Shown: positions 8,950 through 17,904 of the stretch, piece by piece | Layout: each line of letters starts with the position of its first letter | Numbering within the stretch: position 1 is the stretch's first letter | Assembly: GCA_016776605.1 (NCBI GenBank) | Contig: JADHTB010000007.1 | Location: 1 to 64,000 of the forward strand | Origin: Alphaproteobacteria bacterium | Lineage (GTDB): Bacteria; Pseudomonadota; Alphaproteobacteria; GCA-2731375 | Direction of reading: 5' to 3' | DNA: 64,000 bases | Notes under the pieces: generated by a model | Told to the model about the DNA's origin: nothing | Databases searched by the model: none | The model's input: the letters and a program-made list of their open reading frames with translations, nothing else | Program-made: the position numbers and the translations under genes

Positions 8950-11220
8950 TTACTTTTTCGCGGCATCCATCGCGGCCAGCATCTTCGGCGGAGAGATCGG
9001 CAACGAGGTCATGCGCACCCCGGTGGCAGCCTCGACCGCATTGGCGACAGCCGCCATAACCGGAACGATGCAGGCCTCGCCCACGCCCTTCACACCATAG
9101 GGGTGGTCAGGATTGGGGACCTGGACCACCACCGCGTCAATCATCGGCAGGTCAGAGGACAACGGCATGCGATAGTCCAGGAAGCCGGTGTTCTGCAACC
9201 GGCCATCCTTGCCATAGACATATTCCTCGTTCAGGGCCCAGCCGATGCCTTGGACGACGCCGCCATGGATCTGCCCCTCCACATAGGATGGATGAATGGC
9301 CCGGCCTGCATCCTGGGCCGCCGTGAAGCGCAGGATTGTCACTGCGCCGGTTTCCGGATCGACCTCGACATCGCAGATCTGTGTCGCCACGCCCGGCCCC
9401 ACACCCGTGGGATTGACCCCGGCGCTGCCGACGATGGGCCCGCCCGTCGCCGATTTTTGCGCGGCAATTTGCGCCAGCGACAAAGGTTCGAAATCACCAA
9501 CATTGGTCGAGGCCGGCTTGGCATAGCCGTCCTCCCAGATCACGCCGTCGGGGTCGACGTCCCAAATTTTAGCAGCGCGGACGCATAGTTCGGCGATCAC
9601 TTCCTTGGCTGCGTTGATGACCGCCAGACCGGAGGCCAGGGTCACCCGGCTGCCGCCGGTGACGTGGGTGTAGCCCACATTGGCGGTATCCGCCACGGTC
9701 GCGCGGACCTGATCATAGTGGATGCCCAGGGTCTCCGCCGCCATGATCGCCATGGAGGCGCGGGAGCCGCCCACATCGGGACTGCCCGTGGCGACCACCG
9801 CCGTGCCGTCATCGTTGATGGCCAGGGTTGCGGCCGAATCGCCGCCGCCATTGAACCAAAAGCCCGATGCCACGCCGCGGCCCTGGTTCGGCCCCAATGG
9901 CACCTTGTAGTTGGGATGCGCCATCAAGGCCTCGATGGTTTCGGCATAGCCAATGGAGTTAAAGGTCTGGCCAAATATCGTGGTGGAGCCATTGCGGGCC
10001 GCGTTCTTCAGACGGATTTCGAGGGGGTCCATGCCGATCTTGCGCGCCAATACGTCCAGGGCACTTTCCACCGCGAAGGCCGCGATGGGAGAGCCCGGCG
10101 CACGGTAGGCGGCCGCCTTGGGCCGGTTCACCGTTACGTCATTGGCCACGGCCCTGGCATTGGCCAGATCGTAGCGCGAGAAGGCGCACATGGCGGCGCC
10201 GATGACCGGCGCGCCGGGAAAGGCCCCGCCGCCAAAGTACAGGGTTACCTCGGCACCAGAAATCGTGCCGTCCTTTTTAGCGCCCAATTTTACCTTCATG
10301 ACGCTGTCGGAGGTGGGACCGGAGGCCGTGAAGACCTCTATCCGGGACATCACGATCTTCACCGGCAGGCCGGCTTTGCGCGATAGGGCCAGGGCCAGGG
10401 GTTCCAGATACAGCACGGTCTTGCCGCCGAACGCGCCGCCCAGTTCCGTGGGGATCACCTTCAAATCCGCATGGTTCATGCCCAACAGCTTGGCCGCCAC
10501 ACTGCGGACAACAAAATGCCCCTGGGTACAGGTCCACAGCTCCGCCTGACCGTCCTGCTTAAAGTTCGCGAGGCAGGCGTGCGGCTCGATATAGCCCTGA
10601 TGCACGGCCTCGGTGGATAATTCCAATTCCACGATTTCATCGGCCTCGGCGAAACCGGCCGCGAGATCACCAACATTGAATTCGGCATACTTGGCAATGT
10701 TCGATGGCTTGGTTGGCGCCGGCTCTATGCCCATGGTGATCTGATCTTCATGCAGCAACGGCGCATCGGGTTTTATCGCGTCGGCCACGCCCGTGACATG
10801 GGGCAGTATTTCGTAATCGACCTCGATCAATTTCATGGCTGCATCGGCGATCGCCGTGGAGGTCGCGGCGACGGCGGCCACCGCATGGCCTTCGTACATC
10901 GCCTTTTCCCGCGCCATGATGTTGCGGGTGATGTGGTGCAGGTTCTGCTGCACCCGGGCGGGGCCGGCATAGACCGACGGCTGATCAAGAATGTCAGCGG
11001 AAGTGATAACAGCCTTCACGCCCTGCAATGCCTCGGCCTTGGAGGTGTCGATGCCGCGAATCCGAGCATGGGCATGGGGACTGCGCAAGACCTTGCCCAC
11101 CAACATACCCGGCAAGTTAAAGTCAGCGCCGTACCGGGCCGCGCCGGTTACTTTCTCGACCCCATCGGGCCGAATTGGCCGTTTACCGATCCAATTGAAC
11201 TGCTGGCTGTTGTCGTTCAT
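8950..11220 (-). CDS. Xanthine dehydrogenase family molybdopterin-binding subunit
   Basis: A 756-residue large catalytic subunit of the molybdenum hydroxylase (xanthine oxidase/CO dehydrogenase/aldehyde oxidase) family. The N-terminal a/b hammerhead domain begins near RPIRPDGVEKVTGAARYGADF. The Mo-cofactor region has ELGGAFGGKT, APGSPIAAFAVES and, near the C-terminus, the GVGEACIVPV segment with the conserved catalytic Glu. There is no twin-arginine signal. The usual FAD-binding and 2Fe-2S subunits are not next to it, so it must be an orphan subunit or use partners encoded elsewhere. AAGGA lies 9 bases before the start. It is divergent from the acyl-CoA dehydrogenase gene. Confidence 0.9.
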   Translation of the reverse strand: MNDNSQQFNWIGKRPIRPDGVEKVTGAARYGADFNLPGMLVGKVLRSPHAHARIRGIDTSKAEALQGVKAVITSADILDQPSVYAGPARVQQNLHHITRNIMAREKAMYEGHAVAAVAATSTAIADAAMKLIEVDYEILPHVTGVADAIKPDAPLLHEDQITMGIEPAPTKPSNIAKYAEFNVGDLAAGFAEADEIVELELSTEAVHQGYIEPHACLANFKQDGQAELWTCTQGHFVVRSVAAKLLGMNHADLKVIPTELGGAFGGKTVLYLEPLALALSRKAGLPVKIVMSRIEVFTASGPTSDSVMKVKLGAKKDGTISGAEVTLYFGGGAFPGAPVIGAAMCAFSRYDLANARAVANDVTVNRPKAAAYRAPGSPIAAFAVESALDVLARKIGMDPLEIRLKNAARNGSTTIFGQTFNSIGYAETIEALMAHPNYKVPLGPNQGRGVASGFWFNGGGDSAATLAINDDGTAVVATGSPDVGGSRASMAIMAAETLGIHYDQVRATVADTANVGYTHVTGGSRVTLASGLAVINAAKEVIAELCVRAAKIWDVDPDGVIWEDGYAKPASTNVGDFEPLSLAQIAAQKSATGGPIVGSAGVNPTGVGPGVATQICDVEVDPETGAVTILRFTAAQDAGRAIHPSYVEGQIHGGVVQGIGWALNEEYVYGKDGRLQNTGFLDYRMPLSSDLPMIDAVVVQVPNPDHPYGVKGVGEACIVPVMAAVANAVEAATGVRMTSLPISPPKMLAAMDAAKK

Positions 11221-11463
11221 TTCTATCTATCCTTTGGCATAGCGCAGATGATCGTATTTGGGGGCATAATACCGCCCCCATGGCCCCCGGCACAAGCAAA
11301 CCCGCCTCTTTCCCATCTCTTCCCCCTATCTTTCCTGGCACCATCTAGTCGGACATACTGCATCAGGGTGGTTTTTGAATTGCCCCGTGGCGCATTCCCC
11401 CGCGGCCCCGTATCGTGGGCAAGGGGCCGCCGCTACAATTTATAAACGATTAGGAAACCGCCA

Positions 11464-12609
11464 ATGCCATACAGCACGTTCAATTTCAGCGAAGAACAGG
11501 TCTTGATGCGCGATAGTGTGCTGGGCCTGATGAACCGCGTCCTGCCACCGGAAAAAATCGCCGAACTGGACCGGGAACGGCGATTTCCCCACGATGCCTA
11601 TCAAGCCCTGGCTGAAAACGGCTGGCTGACCCTGCCTTATGACACGGCCCATGGCGGCATGGACGCCTCCCACAAGGATCTGGCTGTCTTTATCGAGGCG
11701 TTGGGCTATCACCATCCGGGCATCCGTGTCTCGTTCATGTCGACCGCCGTCTATGGCGGGCTGTATCTGCAAAATCTGGGCGATGCGTCGCTGAAGGCCG
11801 AACTGCTGGGGGGCATGCAGGACGGCTCTATCCGTACCGCAATTGCCTTCAGCGAACCGGACAGCGGATCGGATGCCGCCGGCATCCGCACCCGCGCGGT
11901 GCGCGATCGCGACGACTGGATTATCTCCGGGCAAAAGGTCTATGTGACCAACGCACACGAGGCGGACTATCTAATCGTCTCGACCAAGACGGACCCGGAT
12001 GCCGGGCGCCGGGGCATTAGCCTGTTCATGGTCGATACGGCGCAGCCGGGCTTCGAGACCCGGCCCATGGACCCGCTGGGCAGCCGGTCGACCCTGCTGA
12101 ACGAGGTGTTCTTCGATGACGTGCGCATTCCCGGCAACCGCCTGCTGGGCGAAGTCAATGGCGGCTGGCACGGGCTGATGCGCGGGCTTAATCTGGAACG
12201 GGTGCTGATCGCGGCGGCGGCGGCGGGCGGTTGCATCAAGATCATCGAGGTGGCCAGGAACTTCGTGCAGGACCGCCAGGCTTTCGGCAAAAAGCTAGGC
12301 GAGTTTCAGGCGGTGGCGCACAAATTCGCGGATATGCGCATGTTGATGGAGACGGCGCGGCTGGTTACCTATCATACCGCCGATATGCTGGACGCCAAGG
12401 CGGACGCCGTCACGGAAACCGCGATTGCCAAGGTCGTCGCGACCGAAAACAACTTCAAGGCGGCCGATTTGGGCATGCAGGTCATGGGCGCGGCGGGTTA
12501 TGTCCAGGGCGATATGCAACGCCTGTTCCGCGAAGCCCGCATGGGCATGATCGGTGGCGGCACCAGTGAAATTCTGCGTAACGTCATCGCCAACCGCATG
12601 GGTATATAG
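11464..12609 (+). CDS. Acyl-CoA dehydrogenase
   Basis: A 381-residue FAD enzyme of the acyl-CoA dehydrogenase family, oxidising an acyl-CoA thioester at the alpha-beta bond. The FAD/substrate signature is AFSEPDSGSDAAGIRTRAV near residue 122, and the C-terminal motif is IGGGTSEILRNVIANRMG. The helical C-terminal domain with DRQAFGKKLGEFQAVAHKFADM is intact. The length is typical. AGGA precedes the ATG. The gene is divergent from the molybdenum hydroxylase subunit across 243 bases. Chain-length or branched-chain specificity cannot be read from the sequence. Confidence 0.92.
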   Translation: MPYSTFNFSEEQVLMRDSVLGLMNRVLPPEKIAELDRERRFPHDAYQALAENGWLTLPYDTAHGGMDASHKDLAVFIEALGYHHPGIRVSFMSTAVYGGLYLQNLGDASLKAELLGGMQDGSIRTAIAFSEPDSGSDAAGIRTRAVRDRDDWIISGQKVYVTNAHEADYLIVSTKTDPDAGRRGISLFMVDTAQPGFETRPMDPLGSRSTLLNEVFFDDVRIPGNRLLGEVNGGWHGLMRGLNLERVLIAAAAAGGCIKIIEVARNFVQDRQAFGKKLGEFQAVAHKFADMRMLMETARLVTYHTADMLDAKADAVTETAIAKVVATENNFKAADLGMQVMGAAGYVQGDMQRLFREARMGMIGGGTSEILRNVIANRMGI

Positions 12610-12765
12610 GAGTGGGCTATTCCTACGCGGCGATTACCTACTGTCGCGCCGCCGCCGAACGGTTTAGAATAAGGTCTCTGACGTACTTATATCCACGGCA
12701 AAGACGGAAAGGCGGTTAGGACGCGCCCCAACACTCCCAAAAGCCTGCTTCGCTTCCTTCGATTG

Positions 12766-13479
12766 ATGGCCGATTCGATCCGCGATCTGGCGCCAATCGT
12801 CGTTGTGGTTGCCTTTTTTCAATTCGCCGTCCTGCAACAACCTGTTCCCAATCTCGGCGGTATTCTGCTTGGCCTGTTCTCGGTGGTGATCGGCCTTACC
12901 CTGTTCATCCAGGGTCTGGAAATGGGCCTTTTTCCCATCGGCGAGACCATGGCCGTCGCCTTCGCCCGCAAGGGCAGCCTGTTCTGGCTGCTGGCCTTTG
13001 CCTTTGCCCTTGGCTTCGGCACGACGGCCGCGGAACCGGCCCTGATCGCGGTGGCTGCGGAAGCGGCCAAGGTTGCCGCCGAGGGCGGCGTGGTGGGCGC
13101 CTCCGAGGCAGCGCAGGCCGACTATGCATTCTACCTGCGGGGCACCGTGGCGCTTTCGGTCGGCGCGGCATTGATGCTGGGCGTTTTTCGCATCCTCAAG
13201 GGCTGGCCGATCCAGTACCTGATCATTAGCGGCTATATCACGGTGGTCATCCTGACCTTCTTTGCGCCGGCCTCCATTATTGGTATTGCCTACGATAGTG
13301 GCGGCGTGACCACCTCGACGATCACGGTGCCGCTGGTCACCGCGCTGGGCGTCGGTCTGGCCACCGTCATCAAGGGCCGCAGCCCGATGGTCGATGGTTT
13401 CGGCCTGATCGCATTCGCCTCCCTGACGCCGATGATCTTCGTCATGCTGTTTGGCATGCTGTGGGCGAGTTTGAGTTGA
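12766..13479 (+). CDS. DUF1538 membrane protein, first of a pair
   Basis: About 237 residues, very hydrophobic, with 6-7 probable membrane segments. It carries the DUF1538 family blocks [31 protein letters not shown], and [20 protein letters not shown] followed by [18 protein letters not shown]. It heads a tight operon with a second DUF1538 gene, a PII-like gene and a CBS gene. The start is uncertain. ATG 12766 (or TTG 12763) is used, but a coding-like stretch ([14 protein letters not shown]) lies just upstream without ATG, and the GGAAAGGCGG site at about 12706 sits far upstream. Function is unknown; a transporter half is inferred. Confidence 0.85.
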   Translation: MADSIRDLAPIVVVVAFFQFAVLQQPVPNLGGILLGLFSVVIGLTLFIQGLEMGLFPIGETMAVAFARKGSLFWLLAFAFALGFGTTAAEPALIAVAAEAAKVAAEGGVVGASEAAQADYAFYLRGTVALSVGAALMLGVFRILKGWPIQYLIISGYITVVILTFFAPASIIGIAYDSGGVTTSTITVPLVTALGVGLATVIKGRSPMVDGFGLIAFASLTPMIFVMLFGMLWASLS

Positions 13480-13489
13480 GGGCGCGGCA

Positions 13490-14281
13490 ATGGACATCCT
13501 GATTGACCTGTTCTGGACCGCTGCGGCCACCATCCGCGATGTGATCCCTATCGCCGTGGTGCTGTTCGGCTTTCAATATCTGGTGATCCGCCGCCCCCTG
13601 CCTCACCTGCGCAACATTATCGTAGGCTTCATCTACGTTGTCGCGGGCCTGACCTTCTTCCTGGTCGGATTGGAGCAGGCGCTTTTCCCTCTCGGCGAGT
13701 TGATGGCAAAGCAATTGACCGACCCATCCTTTATCCATGGCATCGGCATTGTCGTCGAAGGCGTGCGCTGGCAGGACTATTACTGGGTCTATCTGTTCGC
13801 CGCCTCGATCGGGTTTGCCTCCACCATAGCCGAGCCATCGTTGATCGCCATTGCCATCAAGGCCAACCAGGCATCGGGCGGCGTCATTGGTATTTGGGGC
13901 CTGCGCATCGCCGTGGCCGTCGGCGTCGCCATCGGCGTGGCGTTGGGCGCCTACCGTATCATTACCGGAACGCCGCTGCACTATTATATAATCGTCGGCT
14001 ATGCCATCGTGATCATCCAAACCACCCGCGCCAACCGGGCGGTCATTCCACTGGCCTATGATTCCGGCGGCGTGACGACCTCGACCGTTACCGTGCCCCT
14101 GGTCACGGCCCTGGGCCTTGGGCTGGCCACGACGATACCGGGCCGCAGCCCGTTGATCGATGGTTTTGGCCTCATTGCCTTTGCCAGCCTGTTCCCAATT
14201 ATCACCGTCATGGGCTATGCACAATTTGGCGAATGGTTGCGCAAGCGCCGCCGTTTGAAAGGAGAAGCAGATGAGATTTAA
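13490..14281 (+). CDS. DUF1538 membrane protein, second of the pair
   Basis: A 263-residue integral membrane protein that repeats the blocks of its upstream neighbour: [57 protein letters not shown] and [18 protein letters not shown]. The pair therefore arose by duplication and probably forms a pseudo-symmetric heterodimer. Fused double-length versions of this family also exist. It starts 11 bases after the first gene with GAGGG upstream, and its end overlaps the PII-like gene by 11 bases, which indicates translational coupling. The conserved acidic AEP(S/A)L and SGGVTTST blocks are candidates for a transport path. No substrate is known to me. Confidence 0.88.
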   Translation: MDILIDLFWTAAATIRDVIPIAVVLFGFQYLVIRRPLPHLRNIIVGFIYVVAGLTFFLVGLEQALFPLGELMAKQLTDPSFIHGIGIVVEGVRWQDYYWVYLFAASIGFASTIAEPSLIAIAIKANQASGGVIGIWGLRIAVAVGVAIGVALGAYRIITGTPLHYYIIVGYAIVIIQTTRANRAVIPLAYDSGGVTTSTVTVPLVTALGLGLATTIPGRSPLIDGFGLIAFASLFPIITVMGYAQFGEWLRKRRRLKGEADEI

Positions 14282-14621
14282 GCTGATAATGGCATTGGTC
14301 GATGACGATCATACCGATGTCATACTCGAGACCGCACGGGCGGCCGGCGCCACCGGCGCCACTGTCATCACGTCGGCGCGGGGCGAGGGACTGGTGCCCG
14401 AGAAGACCTTTCTTGGACTTGACCTCTCGGGCCAGCGTGACCTCATCATGTTTCTGGTCGCCGAGCAGTTATGCCGCGATATCCTCGAAAAAATAGCGGT
14501 TGTCGGACGCTTCAACGAGGAGCACGGTACCGGCATTGCCTTTCAGATCGCAATAGAGGACGCCGTTGGCCTGAAAACCCAACTTTCAACCCTATCCCAT
14601 GAAATCGAGGATCAGATATGA
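14271..14621 (+). CDS. PII-like signalling protein
   Basis: A 116-residue protein with the PII ferredoxin-like fold: MRFKLIMALVDDDHTDVILETARAAG, then GATVITSARGEG, and a last strand GIAFQIAIEDAVGL. It differs from GlnB/GlnK. The T-loop is short and has no uridylylatable Tyr in an EYRGAEY-type context, and the TGKIGDGKIF B-loop is replaced by FNEEHGTGIAF. It should therefore be a nonclassical, ligand-sensing PII relative, not a nitrogen regulator modified by GlnD. AAAGGAG lies 6 bases before the start. It overlaps the DUF1538 gene upstream and shares ATGA with the CBS gene downstream. Regulation of the membrane pair is inferred. Confidence 0.88.
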   Translation: MRFKLIMALVDDDHTDVILETARAAGATGATVITSARGEGLVPEKTFLGLDLSGQRDLIMFLVAEQLCRDILEKIAVVGRFNEEHGTGIAFQIAIEDAVGLKTQLSTLSHEIEDQI

Positions 14622-15040
14622 GTTCGGTCCCCCACATCAAAGTCAGCCAGATCATGCGCACCGAAGTGCGCATGGTCGATCCCATGACCCCCGTACGCGA
14701 AGCCATGCAGTTCATGCGTCAGCATGAAGTGAGCTCCCTGGTGATTGCGCGGCGCGACGAGCACGACGAATTAGGTCTCGTCGTCGTCTCCGACATCGCC
14801 AACAAGGTCATCGCCAAGAACCTTTCGCCCGATCGGGTCGATGTCTACGAGATCATGTCGAAACCGGTGATCACCCTGGATAGTGACATGGACATCCGCT
14901 ATGCGGTGCGCCTGTTGGGCAATTTTGGATTATCCCGGGGCCTGGTCATCGACCACGACCGCAATCTGGTCGGCATCGCAACCATGCGCGACATGGTGCT
15001 GGCCTATGTGGAACAGGAAGAGAAGACGGTCGAGGCTTAG
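14618..15040 (+). CDS. Twin CBS-domain protein
   Basis: A 140-residue stand-alone Bateman module. The first CBS repeat runs from VSQIMRTEVRMVDPMTPVRE to LGLVVVSDIANKVI, and the second from VYEIMSKPVITLDSDMDIRY to LVGIATMRDMVLAYV. CBS pairs bind adenine nucleotides or S-adenosylmethionine and usually gate a partner protein. It is the last gene of the DUF1538-PII operon, overlaps the PII-like gene by 4 bases and has GAGGA upstream. Its TAG stop falls inside a palindromic repeat that also supplies the stop of the convergent GNAT gene. Adenylate sensing for the transporter pair is inferred. Confidence 0.9.
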   Translation: MSSVPHIKVSQIMRTEVRMVDPMTPVREAMQFMRQHEVSSLVIARRDEHDELGLVVVSDIANKVIAKNLSPDRVDVYEIMSKPVITLDSDMDIRYAVRLLGNFGLSRGLVIDHDRNLVGIATMRDMVLAYVEQEEKTVEA

Positions 15041-15066
15041 AGCGCATTCAAAAAAATGCGCTCTAA
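15037..15066. repeat. Palindrome (hairpin B type) at a convergent gene end
   Basis: A 12-bp perfect stem TTAGAGCGCATT/AATGCGCTCTAA with a 6-base loop. It lies exactly between two convergent genes and contains both TAG stop codons (15038-15040 for the CBS gene, 15063-15065 for the GNAT gene). The same GAGCGCATT-type hairpin occurs at 36228 and, within larger composites, at 32219, 34900, 47382 and 63393. A bidirectional terminator role is plausible. Confidence 0.7.
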
Positions 15067-15479
15067 GTTTTGAGCATGAAATTTTCCGGTTTCGCCAGGG
15101 CCTCGAAACCAAACTGCTGATACAGGCCATGGGCGTCCGCCGTAGCCAGCAAAAAGCGTGACATGCCCGTCAGATCGGGATGCTTTACGGCGCACTCAAC
15201 CAGCCATTTTCCCAGATTACGGCCGCGCAGATCATCGATCACGAAGACATCCGACAGCCAGGCGAAACGGGCGTAATCCGTGACCACCCTGGTAAACCCT
15301 ACCTGCTGCCCGTCGTCCTGGTAGAGGCCGAAATTCAAGGCATTTTCGATGGACTGGCGGATCTTGCCTTTGGCCGTCCCCTCGCCCCAATAGGTCTGGG
15401 CCAGGTAGTCGACTGTAAAGGCCATATCCAGCCGGTCCATATCCGTCGAGATCGTGAAGCCGCCTCGTTGCCATTCCAT
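15063..15479 (-). CDS. GNAT family N-acetyltransferase
   Basis: A 138-residue GNAT-fold protein. Motif A is the acetyl-CoA binding segment VFVIDDLRGRNLGKWLVECAV, followed by FLLATADAHGLYQQFGFEAL, typical of this family. A catalytic acetyl transfer to a small amine is the family expectation; the target is unknown. It is convergent with the DUF1538-PII-CBS operon and only 23 bases from the CBS stop. It lies downstream of an SDR gene on the same strand with 16 bases between them, so the two are probably co-transcribed. Confidence 0.85.
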   Translation of the reverse strand: MEWQRGGFTISTDMDRLDMAFTVDYLAQTYWGEGTAKGKIRQSIENALNFGLYQDDGQQVGFTRVVTDYARFAWLSDVFVIDDLRGRNLGKWLVECAVKHPDLTGMSRFLLATADAHGLYQQFGFEALAKPENFMLKT

Positions 15480-15495
15480 GCCGCGGCCCTCTACC

Positions 15496-16272
15496 TCAAA
15501 TCTCTTGCTTGGTCTTGGCGGCGGCCACGTCCGCCGACATATCCCGCGGGTCGGTCGCGGCGATGGCCAGTTCCGAGACCATGGCCCGGCGCGGCAGGCT
15601 GACCGCCATCATCACGGCGGCCGAGATATCCTCGGGCAGCATCATCCGGGCCCGGGTTGCCACATCAGGCGGCAGGGCACGGTTGTCCAGGATAGGCGTA
15701 TCCACTTCGCCGGGAAAAATCGTGATGCAGCGGACACCATAGGGCCGCACCTCCTGGGCCAGAACGTTCATATAGGCCCGTGCCGCCACCTTTGCCGCAC
15801 TATAGGCCGCACCAGCCATGATGGAGGCGTTGACCGCCGCCATGGACGAGATCATCACCACATCGCCCCGCCCCTGTTCGATCATGGCGGGCAGCAGGGC
15901 CTTGGTCAGCACCACGGGGCCCATAGTGTTGACATCCATGACATCACGCCATTCCTTGGCCCCCACAAAACGCGCGCTTCTGATCTTCGAGCTGAAACCG
16001 GCGTTGTTGACCAAGATATCAATGGTGCCATGTGCCGCCAGCAATTCCCGGGCGCATTGTTCGATGGCGTCCGGGTCGGTCAGGTCACAGGTCACGGCAC
16101 TGGCCGCCCCCCCGGCTTCGGTAATGAGCTGCACCGTTTCGTCCAACGGCCCGGCCCGGCGTCCACAGATAATGACCTTGGCGCCGGCTTCGGCGAAATC
16201 AATGGCGATGGCCCGGCCAATGCCGGTGCCCGCCCCCGTCACGAACGCGGTTTGACCTTGTAATGAACTCAT
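15496..16272 (-). CDS. SDR family oxidoreductase
   Basis: A 258-residue classical short-chain dehydrogenase. The NAD(P)-binding TGAGTGIGRAIAIDFAEAG is near residue 12, NNAG occurs as VNNAGFSS, and the active-site AAYSAAKVAARAY keeps Tyr and Lys; a Ser precedes it in MISSMAAVNAS. The RR of ICGRRAG after the second strand suggests NADP preference. The substrate is unknown. It precedes a GNAT gene on the same strand and is divergent from the P450 gene across 277 bases, a space that should hold promoters for both. Confidence 0.9.
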   Translation of the reverse strand: MSSLQGQTAFVTGAGTGIGRAIAIDFAEAGAKVIICGRRAGPLDETVQLITEAGGAASAVTCDLTDPDAIEQCARELLAAHGTIDILVNNAGFSSKIRSARFVGAKEWRDVMDVNTMGPVVLTKALLPAMIEQGRGDVVMISSMAAVNASIMAGAAYSAAKVAARAYMNVLAQEVRPYGVRCITIFPGEVDTPILDNRALPPDVATRARMMLPEDISAAVMMAVSLPRRAMVSELAIAATDPRDMSADVAAAKTKQEI

Positions 16273-16549
16273 CAGCTAACTCCCCTATGTATTTTTCCAG
16301 ATGCATTCCACACTGGCCTGCCAATTTACACCAACGCGCCGGATTCCAAAGGCCGTTCGCAACAGACTTGCGGATAGGTCGGACGGATCACATGGGCAGG
16401 CAAAATATGGCTCCAAATTCATGATGATAATACGCCGTCAAATTTCTGAATTTTATGGCGGCAAATGCTAATGTCGCCGTCGGCGTCAGCATAGAGCCAG
16501 CCATTGAAGCGGGCCGGCGCCACGATACAGCCAGGGAAGGCACAACAAC

Positions 16550-17896
16550 ATGGCGTTAAGCGAAACCATCAAGGCGGGGCCGGCGGCCGGCAAACTGGAC
16601 CATATCCCCGGCCATATGGGGCTGCCCATATTCGGCAATACCTTTGAATTCATCAAGGACCCCTTCGCCTTTCACCAATGGCAACGGGAACGATACGGAC
16701 CCATTTACAAAGTCAGCATATTTGGCGGCCAGACCGTGGTCCTGCGCGGCGCCGATGCCCTGGAATACGTCTTGATGGACCGGGATAAGAATTTCGGCTC
16801 CCGCGAAGGCTGGCGGTTGCTGCAACAATTATTCCCCAACGGCCTGATGCTGCGGGATTTCGACGATCACCGCAGCCACCGCCGGATCATGCAGGTGGCC
16901 TTCAAACCAAAACCCATGCAGGATTATATGCTGCGCCTGAACGAGGGCATCGCCTCCAACCTGACGGCATGGGCCCCATCGCAAAGGTTCGAATTCTATC
17001 CCGCCATCAAGAACCTGACGCTGGAGCTGGGCGCCTCGGTCTTTCTGGGCCTGGAAATGGGCGATGAAGCGGCGCAGTTGAACCAGGCATTCGTTGACGA
17101 GGTGGCTGCCTCCATCGCGGTGATACGCAAGCCATGGCCCGGCACCAAAATGCGCCGCGGGGTGAAGGCGCGGGCCTTTCTGCTGGAATATTTCCGCGAT
17201 ATGATCCCGGCCCGCCGGGACGGCGATGGCGACGATATGTTCAGCCAGTTCTGCCAGGCGAAATCAGAGGACGGCGCCTTTTTCAGCGACGATGAAATCG
17301 TCGATCATCTTAATTTCCTGTTGATGGCGGCCCATGACACCACCACCTCGGCCCTGACCACGATGATCTGGGCCCTGGCGCGATACCCCGAATGGCAGGA
17401 TGCCGTGCGGGGGGAAGTCATGGCCCTTGGCACGGAACAATTGGACTATGACGCCATGGATCGTCTGGAGCTGACCGAGCGGGTCTTTAAGGAGGCCTTG
17501 CGCTTTCGCCCGCCCGTGCCTTTCCTGCCGCGTTTTGCCCGCCGACCGTTTGAATTCGGCGGTTACGAGATCCCCGGCGAAACCAGTATTTCCGTCAGCC
17601 CCGGCCTGGTCGCCATGTCGGAGACAATCTGGACCGACCCGACCCGGTTTGATCCCGACCGTTTCTCGGACAACCGGGCGGAGGACCGCCGCCATCGCTT
17701 TGGCTGGTCGCCATTTGGCGGCGGAGCGCATAAATGCATCGGCATGCATTTCGCCATCATGCAGGTGCGCGCCTTCGTGCATCAATTCGTGCAGCACTAC
17801 CGGGTCGCCCTGCCCGAAGGCTACCAGCCCCGTTGGCAGACCATCCCGATCCCCAAGCCAAAAGACGGTCTGCCGGTGATCCTCAGCAAGCTGTAG
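16550..17896 (+). CDS. Cytochrome P450
   Basis: A 448-residue soluble P450. The I-helix oxygen-activation motif is AAHDTTTS near residue 260, ExxR is KEALR, and the haem loop is FGGGAHKCIGMHFA with ligand Cys396. The N-terminus (GLPIFGNTFEFIKDP, ERYGPIYKV) has no membrane anchor and resembles CYP51/CYP120-like families more than the classic CYP101 type. No ferredoxin or reductase gene is nearby, so electron partners must come from elsewhere. An exported Cache-domain protein starts 8 bases after the stop, implying co-expression. The substrate is unknown. Confidence 0.93.
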   Translation: MALSETIKAGPAAGKLDHIPGHMGLPIFGNTFEFIKDPFAFHQWQRERYGPIYKVSIFGGQTVVLRGADALEYVLMDRDKNFGSREGWRLLQQLFPNGLMLRDFDDHRSHRRIMQVAFKPKPMQDYMLRLNEGIASNLTAWAPSQRFEFYPAIKNLTLELGASVFLGLEMGDEAAQLNQAFVDEVAASIAVIRKPWPGTKMRRGVKARAFLLEYFRDMIPARRDGDGDDMFSQFCQAKSEDGAFFSDDEIVDHLNFLLMAAHDTTTSALTTMIWALARYPEWQDAVRGEVMALGTEQLDYDAMDRLELTERVFKEALRFRPPVPFLPRFARRPFEFGGYEIPGETSISVSPGLVAMSETIWTDPTRFDPDRFSDNRAEDRRHRFGWSPFGGGAHKCIGMHFAIMQVRAFVHQFVQHYRVALPEGYQPRWQTIPIPKPKDGLPVILSKL

Positions 17897-17904
17897 GCAG
17901 ATCC

